From NCBI GenBank assembly GCA_019022495.1, contig JAFEKR010000003.1, positions 3,906,001 through 3,970,000 of the forward strand: a DNA stretch of 64,000 nt, read 5' to 3'. This DNA is from Epichloe hybrida. Taxonomy: Eukaryota > Ascomycota > Sordariomycetes > Hypocreales > Clavicipitaceae. The translations under genes were made by a program, and so were the position numbers. Of this stretch, positions 20,110 through 32,077 are shown in pieces; the first letter of the stretch is position 1; the number at the start of each line of letters is the position of its first letter. The notes under the pieces are model-generated. The model made no database searches and was not told the DNA's origin. It was given only the letters and a program-made list of their open reading frames with translations.

Positions 20110-21050
20110 ATGTCGGCTGAGCTCATTCCGTCCAACCCGGCGGAACTCATGGTCATCCGCAACGTCACGCCCAACGTCGTCACCTTTTCAGTGCCCTTTT
20201 CGCGATTCGGAAAAATCAAGATCGGAGGTCGTGGCACGCTTGGTATGTCTATGTTTTCCGCACTCCCCTTCAGCTCCACAAACTTGGCACTCTTTCCTCT
20301 TCTTTTATCTTTCCCGCCACTGCCTTCGTCGCTTGATACTGACACCAACTCCCCGTCTCAGTCAAACTCACTTCTGGCAACCTCGCCGTCTTCTCTCCCG
20401 TCGCCCTCACGGACGAGTCGAAAGCCAAGGTCGCCGAACTGGGCGGCCGCGTAGCCTACATCATTGCCCTTGACTTGGAGCACCACATCTTCATCTCGGA
20501 ATGGGCCAAGGAGTATCCCGGCGCGAAACTCATCGCGCCCGAGGGCCTTTTCGAGAAGCGCGCCAAGCAGCTGGACGATCCGAAAATCAACAATGACGAG
20601 TTCGCCGTCGTCTTCAAAAGGGACGGCAAGCGCAGCGTCAGGATCAGCGACGAGTTCGACGCAGACTTTGACTACGAGTACGTCGACGGCCACGCCAACA
20701 AGGAACTCGTCTTCAACTACAGGCCGGACAAGGTTCTCATCGAGGCCGATCTCATGTTCAACTTGCCTGCCGTTGAGCAGTACAGCAGGGCGCCCGGGGG
20801 CCACAGACCAAGTGGTTTTGCCGACAAGCTGTTCCAGGGTGCGCAGAGCACCGCCGGCGACGCGACGTGGATGAAGCGCTTCAACTGGTATCTTGTTGCC
20901 AAGGACCGCAACAGTTTGAATGACAGCATCAGGGTGATTGACCAGTGGGACTTTACCACGCTGATCCCCTGCCATGGCGAGGTCATCGAGGGGAACGCCA
21001 AGGAGACATTCAGGAAGGTGTTTCAATGGCATTTACTGGGGAGGAAGTAA
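20110..21050 (+). CDS. DUF4336-family protein (metallo-beta-lactamase-like fold)
   Basis: Two exons (20110-20242, 20362-21050) give 273 residues from MSAELIPSNPAELMV. Conserved-looking stretches are PFSRFGKIKIGGRGTLVKL, ALDLEHHIFISEWAKEYPGA and FNWYLVAKDRNSLNDSIRVI, consistent with the DUF4336 family of uncharacterised proteins. The HHIFISEWAKEYP segment sits where metallo-hydrolase relatives bind metal, but the full HxHxDH set is not present, so catalysis is doubtful. An in-frame upstream ATG at 19921 would add 63 residues rich in Arg, Ser and hydrophobics and containing RAFTSSS, which looks like a mitochondrial presequence. Two starts could give two locations. Nothing in the context links it to its neighbours. 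Confidence 0.85.
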
Positions 21051-21701
21051 ATGACGAGAGCAAATTGAGAGAAGAACTGGCGTTGTTGAGAAGAAGATGA
21101 GAGAATTCGATGGATAGATACCCGCTGTGACATACGGATCACATGCGTACATGGCTTTGGACTCGAGACTCAATTCAGACAAACAACCAACCCGTGGCTG
21201 CTGTTTGTGACACGTCTTTTTCCATGGCACATTTCAGATTGTAGAGAGGGTTGGGACGCATCTCTCGTCTCAGACATGCCTACCAGCAGTCATCGTAGTG
21301 AGAGCAACGCAGCGTTCATCTGAAACTAGAAGTTGTCGCGCATCAGGTTCCCGCGTGCCATCATGTATTCTACAACGAGGCAATACGAATTTCCTTCTTA
21401 TTGATGGCTTGAGGTGGGATTCAAGGGTTGAGGGTTGGTTTGTTTGGCATTTGCTCGCATGAGGTGAGGTCAAGTTGGCTTCTCTAGGGTGGTCCCTCCA
21501 CCAATTGGGATAAGATGCAGTGACAGGTGTGCGTCACTGCAACCAGCTGCGACGCCACGTCGAGCTTCGCAACTTAAACCTTGACTCCTACGTCCGTACA
21601 CCTCGACGACTTGAACATTCCAGCGCGCGCACCTGGGCACACCTTCTCTACCGAATAAAATACGTTTTTGCGAGGCGGCCAGGATGTCATGAGCCGTCAC
21701 C
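21051..21701. other. Intergenic region upstream of VPS34
   Basis: No gene is supported. It is the 3' region of the DUF4336 gene and the promoter of VPS34. Confidence 0.35.
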
Positions 21702-24700
21702 ATGGCTGACTACGGGAGAATGGACCCCTTCTCTTTCGCGGGATCCAAGGATGTAGACCATCCAGTCAGTCTTCGAGTGTATGCCTGCCTCTTCAGCTTT
21801 CCCTCGGCTATTGCTGCTCACGCAGACACCCCCGCTGTCTTGCTAACAGCCATTTCCAGCATCAATCTGGAAGGGGAAGAACCCCCAGTCAAGTTTTCCA
21901 CCCTTCTCGAGAGACCGGATCTTCGACATGTCGGCTCCAACACCAGGTGAGCAAGCTGGTGCCAATGGTACCGCTACTAACTATAACTCTGAAGATGACG
22001 AGACTGACTACATTCTCATTCTCACAGCCCGCACTCCGATCTCTTTGTGACCGTCCAAGTCTGGGCCGGCTCGAAACCTCTCACCGTACCTGTGCAGACA
22101 GCATATAAGCCCTTCCGATCCGAGCGAAAGTGCGTGGCATCACATGTTCATCCCGCCCCTCCGTCGCCTCCGGTGAATGCGCGTGTGTAAAGAATACTGA
22201 CACGATACGGGATGCTCAGGTGGAACGAGTGGCTGGAGTTGCCGATAACGTACAAGTCACTCCCAGCAAACGCTCGCCTCGCCATCACAATATGGGATCT
22301 ATCACCAACGGGCGGCAAGAAGGCGGTCGGAAATTCCATTCCCTTTGGAGGGACAACGCTATCCATGTTCGATAGCGACAACCAAATACAAAAAGGGCGG
22401 TTGAAGTGCCTGGTTCACAGACACAGATTTGCCGACGGAACCGACAACACTGCCACACCCGCCTTGGTTGCGACCAAGAAGAAGGCGACCCTGCAGAATG
22501 GGGGTGGCCCTCTCCTTGACAAGGACGCCGAGGAGTTGGACAGAATGGAGAAGTTGTTCAAGAAACACGAAATGGGGGAGATACCTCGAGTGGATTGGCT
22601 TGACCAGATGGTGTTCCGGAGCTTTGAGAAAAGGGGCCTTCTAGCAGCCAAATCTTCCATGAAGATGCTTCAGCGACAGCGAGCTCTCCACAGAGACGAT
22701 GGAAACGACGACGCTACAAAGGGCGAGTCTCGTAGTGACGGCGACGAGGGAGACGATGGACGCAACGACACGCCCGCGTTTTTGCTAAACGTTGAACTGC
22801 CGCGATTCGATTTCCCAGTCGTGTTCGCCGATCACGAATATGATCCTCCGCCGATATCAGCCCTGAAGCCGCTCTCAGCATCTCAGGGAGCACTGCCGCT
22901 CCAGAAGCCCCAGGTTCAATTTGGGCCAGGCATCAACGCCGTGGGGGAAAGCTCCGACGGACTCGGTTCGAGATTGATCAAGGTGTATGACCCAGAAGTC
23001 GGGCAGAGAGACAATCCTGCCGAGGCGAAACATAGGCGTCTGTTCCGGAGCTCACACCGCCATGGAATCTTGGACAAGGACCTCAAGCCAAACTCCAAAG
23101 TTCGCGACGAGCTCAATCTGATCATGTCATATTCGCCGACGCATGTCCTGTCGCCCGAGGAGGCCGATTTGGTGTGGAAATTCAGATATCACTTGACACG
23201 AGACAAGCGCGCCTTGACCAAATTCGTCAAGTCGGTCAATTGGAGCGACCAGAGCGAATCCAAACAAGCCATACAAGTGCTCGGTCGATGGACTGAAATT
23301 GACGTGGATGATGCTCTCGAGCTGCTCGGGCCATCATTCGACAATCCAGCCGTACGATCGTATGCCGTGGATCGTCTTCGAAAAGCCGACGACCAAGAGC
23401 TTCTGCTGTACCTCCTCCAGCTCGTGCAAGCCCTCAAGTATGAGCACATAACCACCGACTCGGAACAAGAGAGCGGCACCCAGGATTCGTCCCTGGCACG
23501 GTTCCTCATCCAGCGAGCTGCGGCTAATTTCATGCTGGGCAACTACTTTTACTGGTACCTCATGGTCGAATGTGAAGACCACAGTCCCGAGCAGGGCATC
23601 GACAACAGGAACGTATATCGCAAGGTTGCATATGACTTCATGCTGGAGCTGGTCAAACAGCCCACGGGGACGGAGGACAGGAAAACACTTTTGCGACAAG
23701 CCGAGATGGTGGCAATGCTGTCCAAGATTGCGGGCGAGATCAAGGCATCGGGCGAGTCCATCGCCAAGAAGGTTGATCGTCTCAAGAAATTCTTGGCGGA
23801 TGCCAAGAATGAGCTGCTTGCCTTTGATCCTCCCCTGCCAATGCCCCTGGATCCGTCCGTCAAGATCACCGGTGTGGTGCCAGACCAGGTCGCCGTGTTC
23901 AAGTCGTCGCTGAACCCCATCAAATGTACCTTCAAGACCACGAGCGGCAGCACGTACCCCATCATCTTCAAGCTGGGTGACGATCTGCGGCAGGATCAAC
24001 TCGTCATCCAAATCATTACTCTGATGGACCAGCTCCTTCAAAAGGAGAACCTCGACCTGAAACTGTCGCCGTACAAGATTCTGGCGACGAGCACCACGGC
24101 CGGTGCTTCGCAGTTTGTTCAATCTCAAAGCCTGTCCGCAATCGCCAGCAAGTACCGGACCAACCCGGCATTGGCATACCTCAAGCACCACAACCCCGAC
24201 GACAAGCAACCCCTGGGCGTGCGGCAAGAGACTCTGGACACGTACATCAAGTCCTGTGCAGGGTACTGCGTGATCACGTACATCCTCGGTGTCGGCGACC
24301 GCCACCTCGACAACCTCCTCCTGGCCCCCGATGGTCACTTCTTCCACGCCGACTTTGGCTTCATCCTCGGCCGAGACCCCAAACCCTTTGCCCCGCTCAT
24401 GAAGCTGTCCAAAGAAATGGTGGAATGCATGGGAGGCGCCAATTCGGAGCTGTACAACAGGTTCAAGCAGTACTGCTTCCTCGCGTACACTGCCCTCCGC
24501 AAGTCCTCGAACCTGATCCTGAACTTGTTCGGCCTCATGCTGCACGCCAACATCCCCGACATCCGACTGGAGCCCGACAAGGCGGTGCTGAAGGTGCGCG
24601 AGAGGTTCCACCTGGAGCTCAGCGAGGAGGAGGCCATCCTGTACTTTGGGAATGTCATAGAGGGAACGCTCACGGCCTTTGCTCCCGTCGTCATCGACAA

Positions 24701-24734
24701 GCTTCACGAGTGGGCACAGGCGCTGCGCGCGTAG
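21702..24734 (+). CDS. VPS34: Class III phosphatidylinositol 3-kinase
   Basis: Four exons (21702-21778, 21860-21946, 22028-22129, 22220-24734) give 926 residues. The introns are confined to the C2 domain, which reads VINLEGEEPPVKFSTLLERP and SDLFVTVQVWAGSKPLTVPV, then WNEWLELPITYKSLP. A helical PIK domain follows (about residues 370-560), then the lipid-kinase domain: FKLGDDLRQDQLVIQII, catalytic loop GVGDRHLDNLL near residue 778 and activation loop DFGFILGRDPKPFAP near residue 799. The C-terminal helix ends HEWAQALRA. The enzyme makes PI3P on endosomes and autophagosomes together with VPS15, VPS30/ATG6 and ATG14 or VPS38. Length is typical of filamentous fungi. All catalytic residues are present. 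Confidence 0.95.
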
Positions 24735-25199
24735 TAGATGGGATGTCATGATGGTCAACTAATGCATCCTACCCACCCCTCTTTGGTCCTTGGTTCGAGA
24801 GACTTTACCCCGCGCTGCATCATCTTTGTGCTGTCTTGACCGTTGCGCCTTCATTCATTCATTCCCTGTTCTATCGTAAACGAGCCTAGCATTTCATTCC
24901 CCATCCACAGACGACCTTGGGACGTACTTGTTCACGCCCACATTTACATTACCGAAGCAACTTGTGTAGACTAGTAGGCCAATGCACCTCGGTGTGTCAG
25001 AAAATGTACACACAGGTCTCGTGAAAGCAAATGGTGAGCAAAACAACTGAGCTCCCCTCCCGATATACCTTGTGCCGTCATTGCCAGCAGCAGCAAATCT
25101 AAACATGAAATGGGCACATGATTTCTCAACATTCATCATCGTCGTGAAGCATATTCTACGAAAGGAAAAAGAGAAAAAAAAAGTAAAAGACGAAGAGCC
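24735..25199. other. Convergent 3' region of VPS34 and RCC1
   Basis: No gene is supported. Both flanking genes end here. Confidence 0.35.
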
Positions 25200-27063
25200 T
25201 CAGGCGTGCGGCCGAGTCATGACGAAGAACTGTCCCCCGCAGCCAGCAAATGTAAAGGCCTTGTTGGCAACACCCTTGCCAACTAGCTCAGTGGGCACAT
25301 GGACAGTCTCTTGGGTGCCGAGGCCGGTGCGGAAGTTTTCGGAAAAGCCCCAGCATGATACGGTGCCGTTGGTGTCTATGGCGAGGGAGTTGTCGATGCC
25401 GGCGGCGACAAAGGTGGCGGTGATGCCTTGGACGCAAACGTGTTAGTTTATGGCGCGGGACTGGGCAGAAGAAAGATGGATTTTTTGAATTTTTTTTTTA
25501 CCTGGGATAATGGTGGGATTCAATAGTATGCGAGGCCGTCCGCGGCTATCGAAGAGGAACTTCTCGTCTGGTATCGTAGACGTGCTCATGCCCATTTGGC
25601 TGCCGTCGCAGCGCCCCCAGGCCAGGACCTGCCCTTCTTCTGTGCAGGCCAGGCTGTGATGAAAACCACCGGCAATATGGACAATAGCATACCCTTTCAG
25701 ACCCTGGACCAGGGTGGGATTGCCAATGTGTAGGTTCTCGTCGTTTGCTGGAATGCCCGTCTGGCCAAAGTTGTTGAGACCCCATGTCCACACTTGGCCC
25801 CGCCGGTCGAGAGCAAAACTGTGGTTGAAGCCGGCGAATATCTTGACAATGCCCTTCTTGGGCAGATCGACCATGCGGGGAGTGAGTGATTCGTATTGGT
25901 GGCGCTGGACGAGCCGGCGACCTAGCTGTGCTTGCTGGCCAGATCCCCATGCGTAGACATCCCCGGACTCGGTCAGCGCAAGGACATGGTTCATGCCAGC
26001 TGAGAGCTCCTTGATGTTTCTGAGGCCCTCGATCCGCACCGGCGCGACCTGGAACCTTGAGTCATACTTGGGCGTCTTTCTCTTCTGCATCTTCTCTCGT
26101 AGGAAGCCGTACACACCATCGCTTGCCTTGAGAAGAAGTCAGCATCCAGACCAGACCAGACCAGACCAGACCAGACCAGACCAGGCCAGGGCCAGGGCCA
26201 GGGCGTCATGTTCTTACGTGGAATGTTCCCCAACCATAGACGAATCCCGCGTCCGTCAATGCAAACGTGGCGTTGTCTGTAGCGGCCACCTGCGCAATGC
26301 TCAATCCCGAGCGCGACAATCCCTCAGCAGGCATGGGACTGCTTTCGAGAGGGTTCAAGTCGGTTGTATCCCTGTCTGTGTGTTTTGAATGCTGGCACCT
26401 GGTATCCCGACCGAGTGCCCTGGAGTCATTGACTCCCCACGTCAGGACTTGCCCATCATGGGTGAGCGCGGCGCAATGCCTGCCCCCAACAGCCACCTGG
26501 ACAACGCCAACATGCTCGGCACGCAGCAGATGGTTGATGCGAGGCTTGTCCGCCACAGCCGGGTTCTTCTTGTCGTACTTGATGCTCCCCAGGCCCAATT
26601 CTCCGTCTTCTCCGCAGCCGAAAACGACCACGTCGTGCCGCTCTGTAGGCGCGCTGTTGAGCGGACCGTTCCTACTGTTGCGCCGTGTACGGGGTGATGC
26701 TCCCGTCACCTTGAGTCGTTTCACACTCCCGGGCGAGGCTTCTTCGTCTTTCACAGAGACTTCGTCTTTCACGGAGACGTGCTGCGGACTGTCCACAGCT
26801 TCGCCTCGCTTTCTCTTGCGCCTTGAAGGAGTGAACAACTGAGCAACCTCGGCTTTCCAGGACGCCTGTGGTTTGGCAGCCCGCCATGCCGAAAATGATG
26901 CGTTGGCCAAGAGCGGTATCGACTTGAACGCACTGCGAACTGTGTTTATGAGAGCATGGGTGTCAGCAGTGCCTTTGTGCCGGGTAGCTTCTCGGCTTAT
27001 CGTCGACGTCGAGTTCGAAATCTGGGCCAGACCACGCTGCCCGAGCTGCGGCTGGGAGCGCAT
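25200..27063 (-). CDS. RCC1-type guanine nucleotide exchange factor for Ran
   Basis: Three exons (26218-27063, 25502-26126, 25200-25426) give 565 residues in phase. The N-terminal 130 residues are basic and disordered with an SRRKRKR nuclear signal. Then come RCC1 propeller repeats: VVVFGCGEDGELGLG, VAVGGRHCAALTHDGQVLTW, FALTDAGFVYGWGTFHASDG (spanning an intron), LSAGMNHVLALTESGDVYAW, IFAGFNHSFALDRRGQVWTW, IAGGFHHSLACTEEGQVLAW, and the closing blade VAAGIDNSLAIDTNG. It should load GTP onto Ran on chromatin and so set the direction of nuclear transport (yeast Prp20, fission yeast Pim1). The first intron carries a pentanucleotide repeat. The start is the first ATG in frame; the N-terminal end is the least certain part. 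Confidence 0.9.
26146..26204. repeat. CCAGA pentanucleotide repeat inside the RCC1 intron
   Basis: Seven CCAGA units are followed by degenerate CCAGG/GCCAGG units, in the intron between exons 1 and 2 of the RCC1 gene. In the sense of the gene it is a TCTGG run, located between donor and acceptor and occupying most of this 91 nt intron. Confidence 0.9.
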
Positions 27064-27571
27064 TTGGTCGTGAGCAAGCAGCGAGGAAGTCGAAGATGTG
27101 TGTTCTGTGCCCTGGAATTCGAGATGTGAGCTTCCTTTTCTGGATGGAGTCGTGCCCGCCCCCGATCCGAGTGTGGAAGCGAGGCAAAAAAGTAGATGAG
27201 ACTAGCCAAGGATCATGTGGGGGGATGCGATAATAGGATGCGATACGATGCGATACGATGCGATTCGATGGAAATGCCAAGTCTCTGCGCGACGCCACTG
27301 CCGGCTGCGGCAACCCCCAACCTGGTTCCTGCCGCCTTTACATACGGATGAAAGAGAACAAGGTTTTTACGGACCCGTAGTAGGTGGAACAACGATGCCT
27401 CATGTGTTTGTGCTTTCGGGTGCACGCCAGATTGGGGCAGCAAGCAATCCGTGCACGAGCTGCCGTGCTTGAACACAAAGCTTTGTCCTTTGGTCCATTG
27501 TTCTTTATTGACAAATACATACAGCCTGTCTAATCCGTGTGCGCATTCGTCATGTGGTCGCTGACCGAATC
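27064..27571. other. Intergenic region between ETR1 and RCC1
   Basis: Promoter of the RCC1 gene and 3' region of ETR1. A GCGATACGAT decamer repeat with imperfect neighbours lies at about 27234-27270. No gene supported. Confidence 0.45.
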
Positions 27572-28899
27572 TCATGTCTCCCCAAACAAGAAGACTCCTT
27601 TGCCTTTTCTGAAACCTTTGAGTGTTCCCTGCACGGCTTCTTTCAGCGCAGCTTCTTCTGTATCCCAGTTCCATTCGATCTCGTCGACGGGCACATCCTT
27701 GAAATGCCCCAGGCGCATGAGATTGAGAATATCGTCAACCATGTGTTTGCGGCCAACAGGGTCTTTCTGGTTCCACTTGGAGAGCCAGAACCCCACAAAC
27801 CGAATGTCTTTGAAGATGAGCAGCCCCAGTGGTAATGCGACCGGCTGCTTCGACATGCCTCCGTAGGAAACCAAGCTTGCTCCTTCGCCCAAAGACCTCG
27901 CCAGGGCCGTGGCAGATTTTCCGCCCACACAGTTGAGTCCAAGCCCAACCTGCTCACGCCCACCGCGAGTCATCTCCGCAAGTTGATCTCTCCATTCTCT
28001 TGACAAGAACTGTGACTCTGGTACCACGACATCCGCGCCCAGGCCGATGAGCTCCTGCCTCAACGCCTCGGTCTCCTCCATTGAATCCCTGTCGCGAATG
28101 ACATTGATGCTTCGCAAGCCCCAGAGCTTACCAAATTGAATGGCTGCTCGTCCCACGCCGGAATTGGCCCCGTTCTGGGCGAACCACTCGCCGGCGCCGA
28201 GCTCAAGCGGTCTCATTGGCAGGCCAGTCTTCAGCCCGGCACTCGGGCCATATTCTCTCAGGATTCGATACGCAGTGCAAGGGTTTACGCTGACAGTCGC
28301 AACTTGTGTGGGGGTTAAGCTATCCTTGTCGACTTTGAGAACGTCGTTGGCCCCGAAAACTGCGTGTGTTCGCCAAGTGCCAATTTGTTGTGCGGCTGGG
28401 ATCACCCAGTCGCCCTTTTTCAGTGACGATGATGAGCCGCCAGTGGCGACAACTTCGAAGACGCCCTCGTTGCCAGGCACGGCGGATGGTTCAGATGTGC
28501 CAATGAGCAAGGACATGGGCTGTTTCGATCCATATGTGCCTTGAACGGTGTTGATATCGGCGGGGTTGACGGATGCGGCAAGTGTACGAACGAGGACAGA
28601 TGAGCTCGGGATCGATGGAGAGATGGAGGGTGTGTGAAGTCTGGTAGCAAGCATTAGAAGGCGGCGCAAGAATGGGCCAGGCGCCCCGATGTTCCAGGCT
28701 TGACTAACTTTAGAACGTCTGATGGCTCTCCGTGCTTGGAGTAGACCAGAGCTTTCGCCTGCGTGTAGCCGTAAGGACCCGATTTGCAACGAATTGATGA
28801 TCTGGGCAGTCTGCTCAGGTAGCTGGATTGAAGCTTGGCCGATGGCCGTGTAGAATTCAATGGTAGCGAATACCATCGAAGACACTTTAGAGTTGCCAT
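27572..28899 (-). CDS. ETR1: Mitochondrial trans-2-enoyl-[ACP/CoA] reductase
   Basis: Two exons (28709-28899, 27572-28640) give 419 residues. The start is the first ATG (MATLKCLRWYSLPLNSTRPS), with an Arg/Ser-rich mitochondrial presequence. The zinc-less medium-chain dehydrogenase/reductase domain follows: AKALVYSKHGEPSDVLKL (crossing the intron), RTLAASVNPADINTVQGTYG, AVPGNEGVFEVVATG, GANSGVGRAAIQFGKLWGLR (nucleotide binding) and GLNCVGGKSATALARSLGEG. The enzyme performs the last step of mitochondrial type II fatty acid synthesis, which feeds lipoic acid and respiration. A longer frame extends upstream through the intron, but it lacks similarity and is not used. Confidence 0.93.
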
Positions 28900-29894
28900 T
28901 GCCGAACCGTGCGATAGCAGATGTCGCACTCAACTCGCTGTGACGTTCGTTGCTGCAGATTCTGCTGTCTTGGTTATCGAACTCGTGGTTGAGAGGACTT
29001 CGTCCCTCGGCCCGTCCTCGGATGCGTCTGTCAATGACGTTTGAGCCACAGGGATGGGACGGCACGTCACACAAACATCACATGCGGGTGGAGTGGGTGG
29101 CTGAAGCCACTTCACTGGGGCAGCCGTGCGCGCACAAAGAAACAAATGGAAATCAGTCAACAGGTGCCACAATTCCCTGATTCCCAGCCTCGGGTGGTGC
29201 CGCTTGAAACCCTAATAATACTGCAGCTGGGCTGATCAACATCTGGGACGAGACGGCACTACATGTATGTACTCAATCACAGCGACACAGCGAGAGAGAG
29301 GCACGGTGCAGGTGCAGGTGCAGGTGCATCAGGTGCAGGTGCATCAGGTGCCATCGTGTCGCGTCGCAGCAAACTGGCGGGCGCATCCGAACCTGCAGAT
29401 CGCACCAACGAACGCCAATTCACCCTTCTTCAATTCCCTTCTCACATCACTGATCAAAGTGCCAGACCCAGAAGGCGTCACATCACAGCTGCTCAGTTCT
29501 GGCCTCCTTCCCTGTATATCCGCGCGCTATGGCGCCACCCCAGCACCAGACTGGCTCCCAGTGCCCAGTGCCCAGTGCCCAGTGCCCAGTGCCCGGTGCC
29601 CCAGTGATCCGATCCACAAGCCGACGAGGGCTCCAGTTTTCCCAATTATCCTGGCCAACAACGACAACGTTCCCCTTTCCTTGTGGCCCTTCCTCCATCT
29701 TTCCCGATAATAGTACATATGTACCTCGCAACTTTGATCAGTCATCCTTCTTATCCGTCCATTTCAGTTCCCTATCCAGCAACCTGATACTCATCCGTCA
29801 CGACTCACTCACGATCCCTTCTTTGGAGCAGCCTTCGAATTGCTTTGCCACGACAATTTTTCTTCGTACCCGGGGCTCCTCGAAAATTTCAGCC
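28900..29894. other. Divergent promoter region with short tandem repeats
   Basis: Lies between ETR1 (minus) and the next plus-strand gene. It contains GGTGCA hexamer repeats (about 29308-29350) and a CCCAGTG heptamer run of about five copies (about 29556-29600). A plus-strand frame overlaps the region and enters the next gene in phase, but nothing before its MSAHVNGSV start looks conserved. Confidence 0.5.
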
Positions 29895-30551
29895 ATGTCT
29901 GCACACGTCAATGGTTCCGTCAAGCCTCGCTTTGAGCTTCCTATGCTTGATCTGAATTTTGGTAGCATCACCGACGGCACCAACATTCCGCCTCCTCCTG
30001 TCTCTCCCAAGGTGCCAACGCCTCCACAGACACCTCCTCCCACCAGGAAACCCGTCGCTATCGTCCACAATGCGACTGCAAATGGCAATGGGAACGGGAA
30101 AGAAAATGGGCTTGTGATTGGGGCCGGAAATGAACCTCAGACTGACAAGTCTACATCACCAAATGGTAATAGCATTGAATCCAAACGAATCGCCGACGAG
30201 GCGCCTTTGAGCCCCGCTGTCTCTGCTCGGCAGGGCAGCCTCCGCAGACTGTTTAGTAAAAATATGCTGAATGCCAGTTTTACAGACGGCAACTTGACCT
30301 CGTTGGAAACTGGCAGCAGACCCCCGAGTCGTGGTACCAGCAGCGTCATGGGCGGGCGAAAATCGAGACGGAACAGCTGGTTCAAGCTCTTTAGAGGTGG
30401 CGAGTCCAAGCGTTCCAGCCTCTTGCTCGACGACAGCACATTACCCAGGAAACAAGCCGGTCCCCCTCCTCCGATGATCCCCGAGCTTAAGGACCTCGAA
30501 AAAGATGAGGGCAGCCTCGGCAATGATCTTTTCAAGAACATTAGGGGATAG
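29895..30551 (+). CDS. Hypothetical protein, Pro/Ser-rich
   Basis: A single exon encodes 218 residues from the ATG at 29895. The N-terminus is FELPMLDLNFGSITDGTNIP followed by Pro-rich sequence (PPPPVSPKVPTPPQTPPPTR) that could bind SH3 or WW domains. A basic, Ser-rich patch follows (QGSLRRLFSKNMLNASF; GRKSRRNSWFKLFRGGESKR), with R-x-x-S sites suited to basophilic kinases. The acidic C-terminus ends LGNDLFKNIRG. There is no catalytic domain or membrane segment. I do not recognise the family; the short ordered motifs in a disordered chain suggest a scaffold or kinase substrate. Confidence 0.7.
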   Translation: MSAHVNGSVKPRFELPMLDLNFGSITDGTNIPPPPVSPKVPTPPQTPPPTRKPVAIVHNATANGNGNGKENGLVIGAGNEPQTDKSTSPNGNSIESKRIADEAPLSPAVSARQGSLRRLFSKNMLNASFTDGNLTSLETGSRPPSRGTSSVMGGRKSRRNSWFKLFRGGESKRSSLLLDDSTLPRKQAGPPPPMIPELKDLEKDEGSLGNDLFKNIRG

Positions 30552-32077
30552 ACGTGGTATTGGCCAGCCATGGTGATTGTTCATATGGCACCATATATAT
30601 CCATATATACTTACGACGTACCAATCACCCATACTCAACCACAACCCATCCTGGAACCATGCCAGGTACCGAACTTATCTATCGGGACGAGCGACGATCT
30701 GCGTCCGAGGCGACTCCTGTCGAACAATTTCTTCTGAACCTGCTTTCTTTGCCAAAATTTCCTGTGTTCGAGTTTTGCCATACTTTTTCCTCACAGAGAC
30801 CCCCACCAGGACGCGCGGGAAGATGAAAATAATAAATACACAGTACTGCGACGACATACGAATCAACAGCTGTACGAAGGATGTGGGAAGAGGTAGCGCG
30901 ATATACAACACCTCGAAGTGGTTGATCAAGATACCCAGCTCTCTTTAGGGCTTGTTCATCTGACCTAACATGCGACTTGCAAGATCTTTTCTTTTCCACG
31001 CTTTTCTCTTTTGTTTGTGTTTACGCGCAATTACCCCTCCCCCCCAATTGCATCATGCATGTTCGAATTTGCTAAGCGCTTGCTTGGTGTCGCCTGCATT
31101 TTAAATTGGTGGGAGACAATGCTACCTGTTGACTTGATTTGCTATGGGCTTGAAGGAGAAAGATATCAAAACCGCCGATTTGAGAGTCGGTGGACGGTGG
31201 ATGGGCGTGAGTGGAACATGTCCCCCCTGCCATATACATGGGTGTATCATTTCCACCAAGAAAGGGATCATTTGGGATGTTAGGTATAATGAGCGACAAT
31301 GTACCAGCTCTTGCACCTATTTCAAAAGCCTAGCAAGCCAGGAACGAGATTCTAGACGATCAAGACTTTTTACCATTTCGGATCACGCAGGTTGTTATCT
31401 TGTCTAAACCACATCGTTGCCCCCGTGCCTCCTTTCGAATTTCGTGTGAATATGCAAATGTACGTATCTAGGCAAGACTCCTAGGCAAGAAGCCAGCAAG
31501 AACAGGCAAAGGCGAAGCCAGAGTAGCACCAAGCCAACATACCTCGTGGTGTCCTTGTTCATTGAGCTGCTTTCTCATCAGAACGGAGGGTTCTTTCTTT
31601 TCAGGGCATGGACAGAGTTTGGGTACTAGGTGGATGATGCACGGTGGAAAGTGAGGGACTGGGTATGCCCCGGGACTTTTTTTGCGACCACGTTATATTG
31701 AATTTGCACAAAGGGGAGTGAGTTTTGACGTCTATTCTATCAAAGACTGCGAAGTCAATTTGAACAGTGACTCACGAGATTCAAAAGTTGGGAGCTTTGG
31801 CCAACCCATGACGTCAAGCTCCCTTTTTCAACTGCCACTTGGAACCTGGAACCTTTTTTTTTCCCCCATTATCTTATCGGCACTTGCGTGCTGGGGGGCC
31901 CCATTGGACCCGTGCCCACTGACTAAGCATCAACATCGGACTTTCTACAAATGGGATGGCAGAAATCCGATATCAGGAAAATCCCCCGAGAACACGGATG
32001 GGCAGGTTTAAAAAAAATAAAAAATTAATAATAATAAAATGTCTTTCAAATTTCTGAAATCATAGCCATCCTCCACA
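30552..32077. other. 1.5 kb intergenic region
   Basis: 3' region of the hypothetical gene and promoter of MTG1. Short open frames only; none has recognisable domains. An AT-rich patch precedes the MTG1 start (about 32008-32045). Confidence 0.4.

Noticed and set aside
23334..24758. 474-codon minus-strand open frame
   Set aside because: It is antisense to the VPS34 kinase domain, whose sense frame is clearly conserved; the antisense frame follows from high GC and codon bias.
27572..29074. 500-codon unspliced frame covering ETR1
   Set aside because: The N-terminal third lacks similarity; the enoyl reductase N-terminus is in another frame and joins through a clear intron.
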